The notes under the pieces are model-generated. The model made no database searches. It saw only the letters and a program-made list of their open reading frames with translations, and was not told the origin of the DNA. Source: Bacteroidota bacterium (lineage in GTDB: Bacteria > Bacteroidota > Ignavibacteria > UBA10030). From it: 64,000 nucleotides of DNA. A program made the translations under genes and the position numbers. The stretch spans positions 62,001 through 126,000 of the forward strand of contig JAOAFT010000001.1 of the NCBI GenBank assembly GCA_026416125.1, written 5' to 3'. Below are positions 39,263-48,356 of the stretch, piece after piece (position 1 is the stretch's first letter; every line of letters starts with the position of its first letter).

Positions 39263-41026
39263 TTAATGATGCGACGAATCATCAGGAGTTAGTTCGTCGA
39301 TATTCTTTTCAGATTCGGGTATGTGGAATGTACCGCTTGCTATATCGCGCATTGTCATTGGTTGCAATTTGTGAGCTGCAACATATTCATCAACAAGTTT
39401 CTGTTCTTTCCCACGCAAATATTCTAACGCGGATAGAACAATTTTCTTATTTTCTTTTTCGAATTCTATTACCTTAAGGTTAAGTGTATCACCAATCTTA
39501 AAAGAATCGGAAAGATTCTTAATAGGTGTTTGTGACAATTGAGATGCTGGTACAAACCCGTCGACACCAAGTGGGAGTTCGACGATTACTCCTTTATCAA
39601 TGATTCTGACAACTTTCCCTTCAACATCTGTTCCAACTTTGTACTGCGTTTCGAATGTATCCCAAGGATTGTCTTGTAATTGCTTATGACCTAGCGAGAT
39701 ACGACGTTGTTCAATATCAACAGCAAGAACAACAACTTCAATTTTTTCACCCTTTTTTACAACTTCACCTGGATGACGAATTTTCTTTGTCCACGATAAA
39801 TCAGAAATATGAATCAGTCCATCGACCCCTTCTTCTAATTCGACAAAAACACCGAAGTTTGTCAGGTTCCGGACCACACCAACATGCTTTGATCCAATTG
39901 GATACTTTTGCATCAAGGTTGTCCATGGATCCGGTTCGAGCTGTTTCATACCGAGTGAAATCTTTTTCCCTTCTTTATCAAGGGAAAGAATGATCGCATC
40001 AACAATTTGTCCCATTGAAACTACTTGCGATGGATGCTTAATGTGCTGGGTCCAACTCATTTCTGAAATATGAATGAGACCTTCTATACCTTTTTCAATT
40101 TCAACGAAGGCACCATAATCGGTGAGTGAGACAACCTTTCCAGTAACTTTTGATCCTACAGGGTACTTTTCTTCGATGTTTTCCCATGGATGTGGTTGGA
40201 GCTGTTTCATCCCTAGCGATATTCGTTTCTTTTCTGCATCGAAGTCAAGTACAACAACATTTACGGTTTGATCAAGTTTTACAATTTCCGATGGATGATT
40301 CACACGTCCCCAAGAAAGATCTGTAATATGTACCAACCCATCAACACCACCAAGATCAATGAAAACACCAAAGTCTGTAATGGCTTTAACGTGACCTTCA
40401 AGAATTTGTCCTTTCTCAAGTTTATCGAGAATAGCTTTCCGTTGGCTTGCAAGTTCTTCTTCAACTAAGACCTTATGGCTCACAACTACGTTTTCTGATG
40501 GATGGTTTACTTTGACAACACGGAACTCCATTTCACGACCAATAAAGGCGTCGAAATCGCGAACAGGTCGTACATCAATTTGAGATCCAGGAAGAAAAGC
40601 ATCTAGTCCCATTAGATCAACGACAATACCTCCTTTCGTCCGACGGATGCATTTACCTTTTAGAATTTCGCCTGTTTCATACGCTTTTACTACACGTTCC
40701 CAAATTCGAACGAAGTCAGCTCGTTTACGTGATAGAACAAGTCGGCCATCCTTATCTTCAACAGCTTCAAGATATACTTCCACTTCATCGCCAATTTTGA
40801 GGTCTTTGATATTGGGAAATTCGGTAATGGGAACTGTACCATCGGATTTAAAACCAATATCAATTGCGACTTCGGTTTCTCCTATGTGAACGATTTTCCC
40901 TTTGACAATCTCTCCAACACTGAATGAACTCAGTGTTTTTGTGTACATTTGTTCGAGTTCTTTATATTCGTTTTCCGAATATCCACGGTCATCGAACGTT
41001 CCCGTCGTTTTTCTTGTTTCTGGCAT
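39263..41026 (-). CDS. rpsA: 30S ribosomal protein S1
   Basis: This RNA-binding ribosomal protein of 587 residues contains six S1 repeats, each with a recognisable core such as GFKSDGTVPITEF, GGIVVDLMGLDAFLPGSQID, DFGVFIDLGGVDGLVHITDLSW, DYGAFVEIEKGIEGLIHISEMSW, NFGVFVELEEGVDGLIHISDLSW and GVIVELPLGVDGFVPASQ. It recruits mRNA to the 30S subunit. The gap before it (41027-41149) folds into a long hairpin, consistent with S1 autoregulation. Shine-Dalgarno: TTGGAGGTTCA before the ATG. Confidence 0.97.
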   Translation of the reverse strand: MPETRKTTGTFDDRGYSENEYKELEQMYTKTLSSFSVGEIVKGKIVHIGETEVAIDIGFKSDGTVPITEFPNIKDLKIGDEVEVYLEAVEDKDGRLVLSRKRADFVRIWERVVKAYETGEILKGKCIRRTKGGIVVDLMGLDAFLPGSQIDVRPVRDFDAFIGREMEFRVVKVNHPSENVVVSHKVLVEEELASQRKAILDKLEKGQILEGHVKAITDFGVFIDLGGVDGLVHITDLSWGRVNHPSEIVKLDQTVNVVVLDFDAEKKRISLGMKQLQPHPWENIEEKYPVGSKVTGKVVSLTDYGAFVEIEKGIEGLIHISEMSWTQHIKHPSQVVSMGQIVDAIILSLDKEGKKISLGMKQLEPDPWTTLMQKYPIGSKHVGVVRNLTNFGVFVELEEGVDGLIHISDLSWTKKIRHPGEVVKKGEKIEVVVLAVDIEQRRISLGHKQLQDNPWDTFETQYKVGTDVEGKVVRIIDKGVIVELPLGVDGFVPASQLSQTPIKNLSDSFKIGDTLNLKVIEFEKENKKIVLSALEYLRGKEQKLVDEYVAAHKLQPMTMRDIASGTFHIPESEKNIDELTPDDSSHH

Positions 41027-41065
41027 TGAACCTCCAACTGTCTCTTTTTTAAATTAAAACAGCAC

Positions 41066-41127
41066 CAATTGCAAGCAATGCATTACTATAGCCAGTCATC
41101 ACACTATAGTAAAACATGTTGCAATTG
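41066..41127 (-). promoter_or_regulatory. Long imperfect hairpin in the rpsA leader
   Basis: An outer 9-bp inverted repeat (CAATTGCAA at 41066-41074 with TTGCAATTG at 41119-41127) encloses a second 9-bp repeat (TTACTATAG at 41083-41091 with CTATAGTAA at 41104-41112) and a 12-nt loop. On the minus strand this forms a structure of about 62 nt ending 40 bases before the rpsA start. It has no U-tract directly after it. It may be a cis-acting control element. Confidence 0.65.
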
Positions 41128-41149
41128 AAAATTATTGTTATACATACGG

Positions 41150-42034
41150 TTAATTATGATGACTGTTAAATTTATTTTCCAACTCATTCTTGATTTTTAC
41201 CATCAACCATTGAGGTGTTGAAGTTGCTCCTGTTATACCTATTGTTCTTGTGTTTTCAAACCAAGTATCATCAATTTCCGTACTATCTTCGATATAGTAC
41301 GAACGTGGGTTCGTTTCTTTTACTATTGAGAAAAGTACTTTTCCATTCGAACTATTCTTTCCAGCAATAAACAAAACAATATCGTGTGTAGCAGCAAATT
41401 CCCGTATTTTCTTTTCTCGCCCTGAAACTTGACCACAAATTGTATCTTTGACATGAAAATCAATTTCTTCCCGTGTTAGAACAACTAGCTCCTTTGTTCT
41501 ATAAATGAGTTTCTCTTTAATTGCGTTGAACTTTGATTTGTCCATCGTTGTTTGCGAAAAAAGCACCATCTTCGAACGTAACGGTATCGTTTCTACTTCT
41601 TCAACACTTGTTATTACAATTGCTTCCCCGTTCGTTTGACCTATGAGTCCAACAACTTCTGGGTGCTCACTTTTTCCAAAAATTATCACCTGATAACCAT
41701 CTAAATAGAACCGCCGTATACGTTCCTGTACTTTTGTTACAACTGGACACGTTGCATCAATAAGAGTAATCCCATACTGTTCAGCTTTCCTGTATGTTTC
41801 AGGTGGCTCACCATGAGCTCGTATGAGTACCTTTGAACCACGTATTCGCTCAAAATCATCCTGGGAAATAACAGTGAGACCTTTTTGTTGCAACCGTTCT
41901 GTCTCAACAGGATTGTGAATGATCTCTCCAAGCGAATATAGTACTTCACCCTTTGCGAGTTCGTGCTCTGCTAATTCTATCGTTCGAACTACTCCCCAAC
42001 AGAAACCCGCTGATGGATCAATGTCAATTTTCAT
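41150..42034 (-). CDS. ispH: 4-hydroxy-3-methylbut-2-enyl diphosphate reductase
   Basis: IspH (LytB) performs the last MEP-pathway step, using a [4Fe-4S] cluster. Three conserved cysteines are visible: SAGFCWGVVRTIE near residue 12, IDATCPVVTKV near 95 and DTICGQVSGREKKI near 195. The conserved AHGEPPE and TGATSTPQW motifs also occur. It has 294 residues. It overlaps cmk by 11 bases and precedes rpsA; cmk-ispH-rpsA is a conserved order in several phyla. It pairs functionally with ispF at 10.6 kb. Confidence 0.96.
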   Translation of the reverse strand: MKIDIDPSAGFCWGVVRTIELAEHELAKGEVLYSLGEIIHNPVETERLQQKGLTVISQDDFERIRGSKVLIRAHGEPPETYRKAEQYGITLIDATCPVVTKVQERIRRFYLDGYQVIIFGKSEHPEVVGLIGQTNGEAIVITSVEEVETIPLRSKMVLFSQTTMDKSKFNAIKEKLIYRTKELVVLTREEIDFHVKDTICGQVSGREKKIREFAATHDIVLFIAGKNSSNGKVLFSIVKETNPRSYYIEDSTEIDDTWFENTRTIGITGATSTPQWLMVKIKNELENKFNSHHN

Positions 42035-42719
42035 TGTTCAGACAATATTTTTTTTGAACGTACTCAAAAATTTTTTGTACTTGTTCATCAATGGTTAGAT
42101 GTGTCGTATCAATTTCTATGGCATCATCAGCTTTACGCAACGGACTTGCAGAACGTGTTGAATCTTTGTAATCACGATCCACTAGTTCTTGTTCTACCTG
42201 TTGTTGTGAAGTAGTAATACCAGTTTTCTGTAAGTCAGCCATACGTCGTTTTGCTCGTTCGTCAACATCTGCAACCAAAAACACCTTCACTTCTGCATCA
42301 GGAATAACTACAGTTCCTATATCCCGACCATCTACAACAACACCACCTTTCGCTGCAAGTAAACGCTGCAATTCAACCATTACTTCCCTGAGTTTGGGAT
42401 GACTACTCACAAGACTAACATTCTTTGTAACCTCAGGATTTCGAATTTCTTGAGTTACATCTCTACCATTGAGAAAAATTCGATTTCCACTTTGGTCACG
42501 TTCAAATGTGACGCTACATCGCCTTGCAAGATCGGTTAATCGGTCTTCGTTTGTTAAGTCAATATTTTCTTCTAGTGCTTTCAAGGTTATTGCCCGGTAC
42601 ATTGCACCGGTATCTATGTGCATGTAACCTAATTTTTCTGCAAGTAACCGTGCTGTTGTACTTTTACCTGAAGCAGCTGGCCCATCAATTGCAATTCTTA
42701 TACGCTTATGCATAACCAT
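42024..42719 (-). CDS. cmk: Cytidylate kinase
   Basis: Cmk phosphorylates CMP and dCMP. The P-loop is GPAASGKSTTARLLA, followed by YMHIDTGAMYRA, DGRDIGTVVIPDA and the DYKDSTRSASPLRKADDAIEID segment. It has 231 residues. The first Met (42719) and a second two codons later (MHKRIRIAIDG) are both possible starts. It heads the cmk-ispH-rpsA-mtaB run, with a candidate promoter at 42729-42757. Confidence 0.96.
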   Translation of the reverse strand: MVMHKRIRIAIDGPAASGKSTTARLLAEKLGYMHIDTGAMYRAITLKALEENIDLTNEDRLTDLARRCSVTFERDQSGNRIFLNGRDVTQEIRNPEVTKNVSLVSSHPKLREVMVELQRLLAAKGGVVVDGRDIGTVVIPDAEVKVFLVADVDERAKRRMADLQKTGITTSQQQVEQELVDRDYKDSTRSASPLRKADDAIEIDTTHLTIDEQVQKIFEYVQKKYCLNNEN

Positions 42720-42728
42720 GTACTAATT

Positions 42729-42757
42729 AATATACTCAAAATCTTTACGGAGAGCAA
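42729..42757 (-). promoter_or_regulatory. Candidate cmk promoter
   Basis: Minus-strand TTGCTC (42752-42757), a 17-base spacer and TATATT (42729-42734) lie 10 bases before the cmk ATG. The -10 and spacing match the better promoters in the window, but the -35 is weak. On the plus strand, TATAAT at 42787-42792 is a possible -10 for tRNA-Arg, without a good -35. Confidence 0.5.
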
Positions 42758-42826
42758 TGAAGCATGTCAAAATTGTTTGTGTATCTTATAATAATTCCAT
42801 ATATTGTAACGCATTAATGATGAATT

Positions 42827-42900
42827 GCACCCGTAGCTCAATTGGATAGAGCATCAGACTTCGGATCTGAGGGTTGGGGGTTCGAGTCCCTCCGGGTGCG
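42827..42900 (+). tRNA. tRNA-Arg (TCG)
   Basis: This 74-nt cloverleaf has acceptor GCACCCG with CGGGTGC, D-arm GCTCAATTGGATAGAGC, anticodon stem TCAGA/TCTGA with loop CTTCGGA (anticodon TCG), T-loop GGTTCGAGTCC and discriminator G. No CCA is encoded. It is the first gene of the only multi-gene plus-strand stretch in the window. Confidence 0.95.
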
Positions 42901-42943
42901 CAGCGCATGTTAACGCCACTCTATGAGAGCTGAGGAGGCCACC

Positions 42944-43474
42944 ATGTCAGATCGACCAATGTTTTTCCATTCAATACGTGAGTATTGTATTCGATATCCT
43001 GCTGTGTTATCAGGAATAATAATTTATCTCTACCTTTTTTTTGCAATTGTTCGATACCTTGTCAAGTTTCACTCAGGAAACGCTTCTCTGCTTGATGGCA
43101 TCGAAACTTTTGATGCTCTTCCTTTTTTATGGCTCTTAGCATATTCAATGATCAAAATTATCGAACTTCGTCACCAGTACCTTGAAAGCGAAAATAAACG
43201 TTTGCTCACAGAAAAAGAAATACTTACCAAAGAAACTCAACTGAAAACCTTACATGATGTAGCCCGTGCATTTCACCATCGGATTAACACTCCTCTAACG
43301 ATCATTAATTTTGAACTTGGATTTATAAAAAAGAAACATCCACTTGATTCTTCACTCCAGAAAAACATCGAATCTATTGAAGATGCTATCAACGAGATAA
43401 AAGCTGCGATCCTTGAATTTGCAGAGGCATCGACAATCCCTCCCAACAGCAACGAGAAACAACAAAGTCACTAA
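42944..43474 (+). CDS. Histidine-kinase-like membrane protein lacking the ATPase domain
   Basis: The 176-residue protein has two hydrophobic helices (about residues 20-40 and 58-73), a coiled coil (about 75-105, rich in Glu/Lys), and then a HisKA-type H-box: [12 protein letters not shown], with His112 at the phospho-acceptor position of the H-x-x-N-T-P-L pattern. The protein stops about 55 residues later, so the N, G1 and G2 boxes of the ATP-binding domain are missing. No response regulator lies nearby. The Shine-Dalgarno GGAGG at 42934 sets the start at 42944. It may be a phosphotransfer or dimerisation partner for a separate kinase, or a decayed kinase. Confidence 0.72.
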   Translation: MSDRPMFFHSIREYCIRYPAVLSGIIIYLYLFFAIVRYLVKFHSGNASLLDGIETFDALPFLWLLAYSMIKIIELRHQYLESENKRLLTEKEILTKETQLKTLHDVARAFHHRINTPLTIINFELGFIKKKHPLDSSLQKNIESIEDAINEIKAAILEFAEASTIPPNSNEKQQSH

Positions 43475-43493
43475 CAACGGAGTCTCAACAACA

Positions 43494-43964
43494 TTGAATA
43501 CAGTGGTCAATTCAAAGCATGCTGATTTCATGCGACTTGCGCTTAAAGAAGCAGAAAAAGCATTCCAAGAAGGAGAAATTCCTGTAGGAGCAATTATTGT
43601 TCATAACAACAAGATAATTGCTAAAGGACACAACCTTGTCGAACGTCTGAAAGATCCAACAGCACATGCCGAAATGATTACTATTACCGCAGCTGCAAGC
43701 TACTTATCATCAAAGTGGTTAGAAGATTGCACCCTTTACGTCACGCTCGAACCATGTCCTATGTGTGCAGGTGCAATTGTAATGGCTCGTATTCCCATTC
43801 TTGTCTTTGGAACGTTTGATCGCAAAGCAGGAGCATGCGGTACATTGTATAATATCACCTCTGATGGGCAATTAAACCATAGTGTTCATGTACTTAGCGG
43901 TGTTCTTGACAGTGAGTGTGAATTCATTCTGAAAGAGTTTTTCCGGACTAAACGCACTACGTAG
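43494..43964 (+). CDS. tadA: tRNA-specific adenosine deaminase
   Basis: TadA converts adenosine 34 to inosine in tRNA-Arg(ACG). The zinc site is seen in [11 protein letters not shown] (His, catalytic Glu) and [15 protein letters not shown] (two Cys). Conserved PVGAIIV and GACGTLYNI support the tRNA-editing subfamily. I prefer the TTG at 43494, 11 bases after a GGAG, because it gives the usual 12 residues before [12 protein letters not shown]. The ATG at 43530 is the alternative. It ends three bases from the convergent prfA stop. Confidence 0.9.
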   Translation: MNTVVNSKHADFMRLALKEAEKAFQEGEIPVGAIIVHNNKIIAKGHNLVERLKDPTAHAEMITITAAASYLSSKWLEDCTLYVTLEPCPMCAGAIVMARIPILVFGTFDRKAGACGTLYNITSDGQLNHSVHVLSGVLDSECEFILKEFFRTKRTT

Positions 43965-43967
43965 CAC

Positions 43968-45041
43968 TTACTCTGCAGCAGCATTTTGAAGCTTTTCAGC
44001 TCTATCAGCTAAACGTAGCTGTTCAATTAACTCATCTAAATCCCCATCCATAACGCGGTCCAGCGAATACAAAGTAAAGCCAATGCGATGATCAGTAACA
44101 CGGTTTTGAGGAAAGTTGTAGGTTCGTATTTTTTCACTTCTATCTCCACTGCGCACCATGGAACGCCGTTGTGCACTCATTTCTTTGTTTTGCTCCTCTA
44201 CCTTCATTTCATAAAGTTTTGCTCGTAGCATTTTCATAGCGCGCTCTCGGTTTTGGAACTGTGAACGTTCTTGTTGACACGCAACAACAATCCCTGTAGG
44301 TTTGTGAGTAATTCTCACTGCTGTTTCGACTTTGTTTACATTTTGTCCACCTTTGCCACCAGAACGAAATGTATCAATTTCTAGATCAGCTGGATTTATA
44401 TCAATTTCTACATCTTCTACTTCCGGTAATACGACTACTGAGGCGGCAGAAGTGTGGACCCGTCCTTGCGCTTCGGTTTCTGGGACACGTTGAACACGGT
44501 GAACACCACTTTCATACTTCATAAATCCGTAAGCACCTTCACCAGAAACTGTAAAGATTACCTCTTTAAACCCACCCATACCGGTTTCGTTCCAATCCAT
44601 TAACTCAACCTTCCAGCCTTTACGTTCTGCATACCGTGTATACATTCTATAAAGATCGGCAGCAAAGAGAGCAGCTTCTTCACCGCCTGTTCCTGCTCGT
44701 ATTTCCATAATAAAATTTTTATTATCGTTGGGGTCAGGAGGGATTAAAAGATATTTCAATTCTTCTTCAAGGCGAGTAAGTTCTTTTTTTAGCTTCTCAT
44801 ATTCTTCCTGTGCGAGTTCTTTCATTTCAGGATCGTTTGATGTTTCGAGAAGTTCTTTACTTCCTAGAAAATCTCTATACACTTTTCGATACTGTTCTGC
44901 AACTTTTACAATAGGTTCAAGTGAGCGTAACTCTTTCCCCAATTCTTTGCTCTTTTGTCGATCATTAAGTACTTCAACACTTGACAAGAGTGAGTTAACT
45001 TCATTGTACCGCTCGAATAATTTTTCAATTTTATCGATCAT
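43968..45041 (-). CDS. prfA: Peptide chain release factor 1
   Basis: RF1 terminates translation at UAA and UAG. The specificity region reads [14 protein letters not shown] with the PxT-type tripeptide PET, and the catalytic loop is [10 protein letters not shown]. It has 357 residues, a normal length. An unusually long core block, from [10 protein letters not shown] to ERAMKML, is almost identical to RF2 in this window. A Shine-Dalgarno-like AGAAG precedes the ATG. No terminator is visible between prfA and tadA, whose ends are three bases apart. Confidence 0.95.
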   Translation of the reverse strand: MIDKIEKLFERYNEVNSLLSSVEVLNDRQKSKELGKELRSLEPIVKVAEQYRKVYRDFLGSKELLETSNDPEMKELAQEEYEKLKKELTRLEEELKYLLIPPDPNDNKNFIMEIRAGTGGEEAALFAADLYRMYTRYAERKGWKVELMDWNETGMGGFKEVIFTVSGEGAYGFMKYESGVHRVQRVPETEAQGRVHTSAASVVVLPEVEDVEIDINPADLEIDTFRSGGKGGQNVNKVETAVRITHKPTGIVVACQQERSQFQNRERAMKMLRAKLYEMKVEEQNKEMSAQRRSMVRSGDRSEKIRTYNFPQNRVTDHRIGFTLYSLDRVMDGDLDELIEQLRLADRAEKLQNAAAE

Positions 45042-45175
45042 TCTGTTATCTTCTCTGTAATCAGTTAATACTGCTAATTTAGGTTTAGAGTATATCTCTT
45101 ACCTCTGTATTAAATATACGGAAGAATTTTTGTATATAGAAAATCAACGATATAATTGATGGATCACTTAATAAT

Positions 45176-46018
45176 CTAATATTCGGCTGGTAAAGCTAAG
45201 AGTTGCTCATAGGTAAACACAGGGCCATCTTTACAAACATAAACAGGACCTACATTACATCGACCGCACTTCCCAACACCACATTTCATCCTGTTTTCTA
45301 GTGTTGTAAAAATTGCATTTGGTGTGAATCCAAGTTTTTCTAGCACTGGGAAGGTATACTTAATCATGATTGGTGGACCACAAACAATTGCTATAGTATT
45401 TGTACTCGAAGGTTCCTCTTGCTCTACTATGGTTGGAACAAATCCAACCCGACCGTTCCAGTCTGGTGTTTCACCACCTGGGTCAACGGTTGTGATAAGT
45501 TTCATATCAGTCCGTTGTGACCACTCTGTAAGCTCATATTTATACACTAAGTCTGCAACAGATCGGGCACCGTATATAACTGTAATGTTTTCAAACCAGT
45601 CTCGTAAATCGAGTGCGTTCCATATCACACACCGCATTGGTGGCAGAGCAATTCCACCTGCTATGAAAAGAAGATTTTTTCCTTTCCACTCATCGATTGG
45701 AAATACGTTGCCATAAGGGCCACGAAAACCTATAATATCACCTTCTTCTTTTTGAGCGAGAGCCTTTGTCACACGACCTGTTTGTCGAAATGTGCATTCA
45801 ATAAACTCGCGTCTGGTTGGAGATGAAGCAATACAGAAGGTCGACTCACCCTCACCAAACACTGAATATTCTGCAAATTGTCCTGCTTTAAAAGTAAAAC
45901 TCTTGCCTTCTTCCTCATTAAGGAATTGCAAACGAAATGTTTTAACTCCAGGAGCTTCGTCAATAATTTTGACTATACGCATGAGGTAAGGTTTGTAAAC
46001 GTTCTTCGTACTCATCAT
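45176..46018 (-). CDS. flxA: FlxA-like FAD/NAD(P)-binding subunit with [2Fe-2S] site
   Basis: The protein belongs to the ferredoxin-NADP reductase fold: an FAD-binding beta barrel (FRLQFLNEEEG, FKAGQFAEYSVFGEGESTF), an NAD(P)-binding domain (LLFIAGGIALPPMR), then a C-terminal cysteine cluster CGVGKCGRCNVG with a further Cys (YVCKDGP) for a [2Fe-2S] centre. It resembles the gamma subunit of sulfhydrogenases and FlxA of the FlxABCD-HdrABC system. Its role is to accept hydride from NADH and pass electrons to FlxB/FlxC. Last gene of the seven-gene cluster. It overlaps flxB by four bases. Confidence 0.85.
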   Translation of the reverse strand: MMSTKNVYKPYLMRIVKIIDEAPGVKTFRLQFLNEEEGKSFTFKAGQFAEYSVFGEGESTFCIASSPTRREFIECTFRQTGRVTKALAQKEEGDIIGFRGPYGNVFPIDEWKGKNLLFIAGGIALPPMRCVIWNALDLRDWFENITVIYGARSVADLVYKYELTEWSQRTDMKLITTVDPGGETPDWNGRVGFVPTIVEQEEPSSTNTIAIVCGPPIMIKYTFPVLEKLGFTPNAIFTTLENRMKCGVGKCGRCNVGPVYVCKDGPVFTYEQLLALPAEY

Positions 46019-47058
46019 CGATCAGCCTTCACTTCTGTCATTTCCTTTGTAATGGTGCAAAGGTGTTCTTTAAGGTTCATATCAGCCGGACATAGCCGTG
46101 AACATCGACCACACCCAACACACCCAAGGAGATTTCTATTTTGTGGTATATATGAAAACTTGTGCATAACACGTTGTCGCCATCGCTCACTTTGAATGTG
46201 TCGTGGATTATGACCTGACGTGTGGAGCGTGAATAGTGAAAAGCCACATGAGTCCCAGCACCGTAATCGAACACCCTTCGTTTGAGTACCTTCATCTTGT
46301 ATGTCGAAGCAGGAACAGAGTGGACATACATAGGTACAGGTACCACAGCCAATACATCGAAGTGATGCATCCATCCATAGTGGGTGATTAAAAGCATTTG
46401 CTAAACGTTGTGTTATCTCTTGCGGTGTAAACTCTTCTCGAAGAGTAACAATGTACTGGGCAACATCTTTTGGCTCTGATGGTATAAAGTTATCACCACC
46501 TTTTTTGACAAATGCATTACCCTTTTCAGTAAGTACGATACCATAGTATTGATCATTGTCAATCGGAGTAAGGAGAACATCACTCCCTCGTGAATCATTC
46601 GGTGATACACCCACTGATGTACAGAAACAATAGGAATCTGCTCGTGTGCAAGCAATGGAAATAATAGTGAGGTTTTCAGCTCGTTGCTCTACGAATGGAT
46701 CCCCAACACCTTCGTTAAAAAACTCAATGAGCAGTGAAAGAGCTACTGCATCACAAGGACGTGTCCCGAAAAGTATTGTCGGGAGTGGTTGAAGCTTTTC
46801 CGCAAAGTCTATAAGGTACACATTCCCAGCATTATACTCGTGTGCTAGCATCGGTTCAACACGCGGAAACACGAGATCTTTTGGTGATTCGTCGCTTTGG
46901 ATAAAATCGAAGACAATAGATTGAACTTCTTGTACATCACGGAAAAATAATTTTTTCCCACGACGAACAGGTGCTACAAGTCTATTCCCTACTGCAATAG
47001 TATTTGTGAGAACATCAAGCAAGTTTTCATGTGTTATTGTGAATGTGCGATGACTCAT
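46015..47058 (-). CDS. flxB: FlxB-like 4Fe-4S dicluster subunit
   Basis: The protein has 347 residues with an N-terminal domain like the sulfhydrogenase beta subunit (LFFRDVQEV, ILFGTRPCDAVAL, CTRADSYCFC) and two C-terminal ferredoxin motifs, CIGCGTCTYVCP and CVGCGRCSRLCP. Such proteins carry electrons between the flavin subunit and the catalytic partner. No [NiFe] hydrogenase subunits lie next to it, which separates this cluster from group 3b sulfhydrogenases. Assignment to FlxB rests on family pattern plus the neighbouring genes. Confidence 0.82.
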   Translation of the reverse strand: MSHRTFTITHENLLDVLTNTIAVGNRLVAPVRRGKKLFFRDVQEVQSIVFDFIQSDESPKDLVFPRVEPMLAHEYNAGNVYLIDFAEKLQPLPTILFGTRPCDAVALSLLIEFFNEGVGDPFVEQRAENLTIISIACTRADSYCFCTSVGVSPNDSRGSDVLLTPIDNDQYYGIVLTEKGNAFVKKGGDNFIPSEPKDVAQYIVTLREEFTPQEITQRLANAFNHPLWMDASLRCIGCGTCTYVCPLCSCFDIQDEGTQTKGVRLRCWDSCGFSLFTLHTSGHNPRHIQSERWRQRVMHKFSYIPQNRNLLGCVGCGRCSRLCPADMNLKEHLCTITKEMTEVKADR

Positions 47059-47070
47059 ATGGTTCTCAAA

Positions 47071-47874
47071 CTATCGAATAAATGTTTCTTTATCATCAAC
47101 ACGGAATGTTGAAAGTGCTGATGGTGCATTACAATCTATACCTGGTGTAAAAGCAAATTCTTCTTTAACAACCCTCGTTGCTTCAATAGTCAGTAAAGCA
47201 ATTGGGATGCCAACCGGACATGCAATAGTACAAGATCCACATTCAATGCAACGTCCAGCTAAATGCATTGCTCGGTTGATATGCCATTCGAACACTCCAA
47301 CCGGATGTGGTGCTACACATACCCACTGTGGTTGATTTACATCCGTTATACACTTTTCACAGTAGCAAAGAGGACATGCGGCACGGCAAGCATAACACTT
47401 GAAACATTTTGCAAGCTCTTCTTGCCAGTACGTAAAGCGTTCCTCTATGCTCATTTTCTTCAATAGCTCAATTTCTTCTATTACAAAAGGTGGAAAAATC
47501 ACTGGGTTGTTCCGTGCATATTGTTCGAGATCTTCTTTTTGAATAAGTGCTCGTACAGTATCATTTTCTCTGACAAGAACTACAACGTCACCAATCGATA
47601 GTTGATGTTCTGCTATAAGTTGAACGATTGTACGAACTGTTGCTGGTGTTGAAACAACCGCAATGGGAAAACCGAATTTCCGTATTTCTGGTTTATTGAG
47701 GTATACAGCAAGATTTACTCTGCAACGATCGTCCCAAACTAAAAGTCGTACTGCTTCAAGGGTACGAATGAATACTGGTCTAACCCTTCCTTCGGTCCCT
47801 TCACCATACCCAATAATGACACTGACAGCTTTCTGTTCTAACAGTTCGTGTGCACGTTCGTGTAATTGCTTCAT
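47071..47874 (-). CDS. flxC: FlxC-like 4Fe-4S subunit
   Basis: The N-terminal two thirds (residues 1-165) resemble the beta-subunit fold of coenzyme F420 hydrogenase/dehydrogenase-like proteins. Clustered cysteines follow (CFKCYACRAACPLCYCEKC) and a second ferredoxin motif (CIECGSCTIACP). It has 267 residues. Coenzyme F420 itself is not expected here. It lies 12 bp before flxB and 20 bp after flxD, so it is the third member of the Flx module and an electron conduit. Confidence 0.8.
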   Translation of the reverse strand: MKQLHERAHELLEQKAVSVIIGYGEGTEGRVRPVFIRTLEAVRLLVWDDRCRVNLAVYLNKPEIRKFGFPIAVVSTPATVRTIVQLIAEHQLSIGDVVVLVRENDTVRALIQKEDLEQYARNNPVIFPPFVIEEIELLKKMSIEERFTYWQEELAKCFKCYACRAACPLCYCEKCITDVNQPQWVCVAPHPVGVFEWHINRAMHLAGRCIECGSCTIACPVGIPIALLTIEATRVVKEEFAFTPGIDCNAPSALSTFRVDDKETFIR

Positions 47875-47894
47875 ACGCTACTTCCTTTGTTACC

Positions 47895-48356
47895 TTATCC
47901 TCGGAAACCACCGAGTGCTTTTTCAAATTCATACCACTGCTTCATATTAATGAATTCCTTTGCAGGTCCAAGCTCCCGAATCTCTCTAACGGCTTTATTA
48001 ACGAGGTCAGCCCATTTAGCACCTTCGGCAGCGGAGACCCACGAAAATATGATGCGCCGAGGATCAATTCCGATGTATTCTAAAAGGGTTCTAAATACAA
48101 TCCAGCGACGGCGAGCATGGAAATTCCCAGAAGTATAGTGACAGTCGTTTGGATGACAACCAGAGACAATAACACCATCAGCACCACGCTCAAATGCTTT
48201 GATAATCAGATTATAGTCAATGCGCCCAGTACAGGGAAACCGAACAACCCGTACATTCGGAGCGTAGTGAATACGACTTGTACCTGTTAAATCTGCACCT
48301 GCGTATGTGCACCAATTACAAACAAAAGCAACAATTTTAGGTTCAAATTCCTTCAT
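47895..48356 (-). CDS. flxD: FlxD/MvhD-like iron-sulfur protein
   Basis: MvhD-type proteins connect an electron donor to HdrA. The 153 residues contain the [2Fe-2S] ligands in FVCNWCTYAGADLTG, FPCTGRID and SGCHPNDCHY, the family signature. Its ATG overlaps the hdrA stop as ATGA. In methanogens MvhD links hydrogenase to HdrA. In bacteria the FlxD homologue links the NADH-oxidising FlxA to HdrA. Confidence 0.9.
   Translation of the reverse strand: MKEFEPKIVAFVCNWCTYAGADLTGTSRIHYAPNVRVVRFPCTGRIDYNLIIKAFERGADGVIVSGCHPNDCHYTSGNFHARRRWIVFRTLLEYIGIDPRRIIFSWVSAAEGAKWADLVNKAVREIRELGPAKEFINMKQWYEFEKALGGFRG

Noticed and set aside
45042-45175. Promoter for prfA from TATATT at 45113-45118.
   Set aside because: The -35 at 17 bases (TTCTAT) does not resemble the other promoters. 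Nothing else distinctive is seen in this 134-bp gap.
45176-47058. FlxA and FlxB as subunits of a group 3b sulfhydrogenase.
   Set aside because: The [NiFe] large and small subunits are absent and the genes run on directly from hdrA and flxD.
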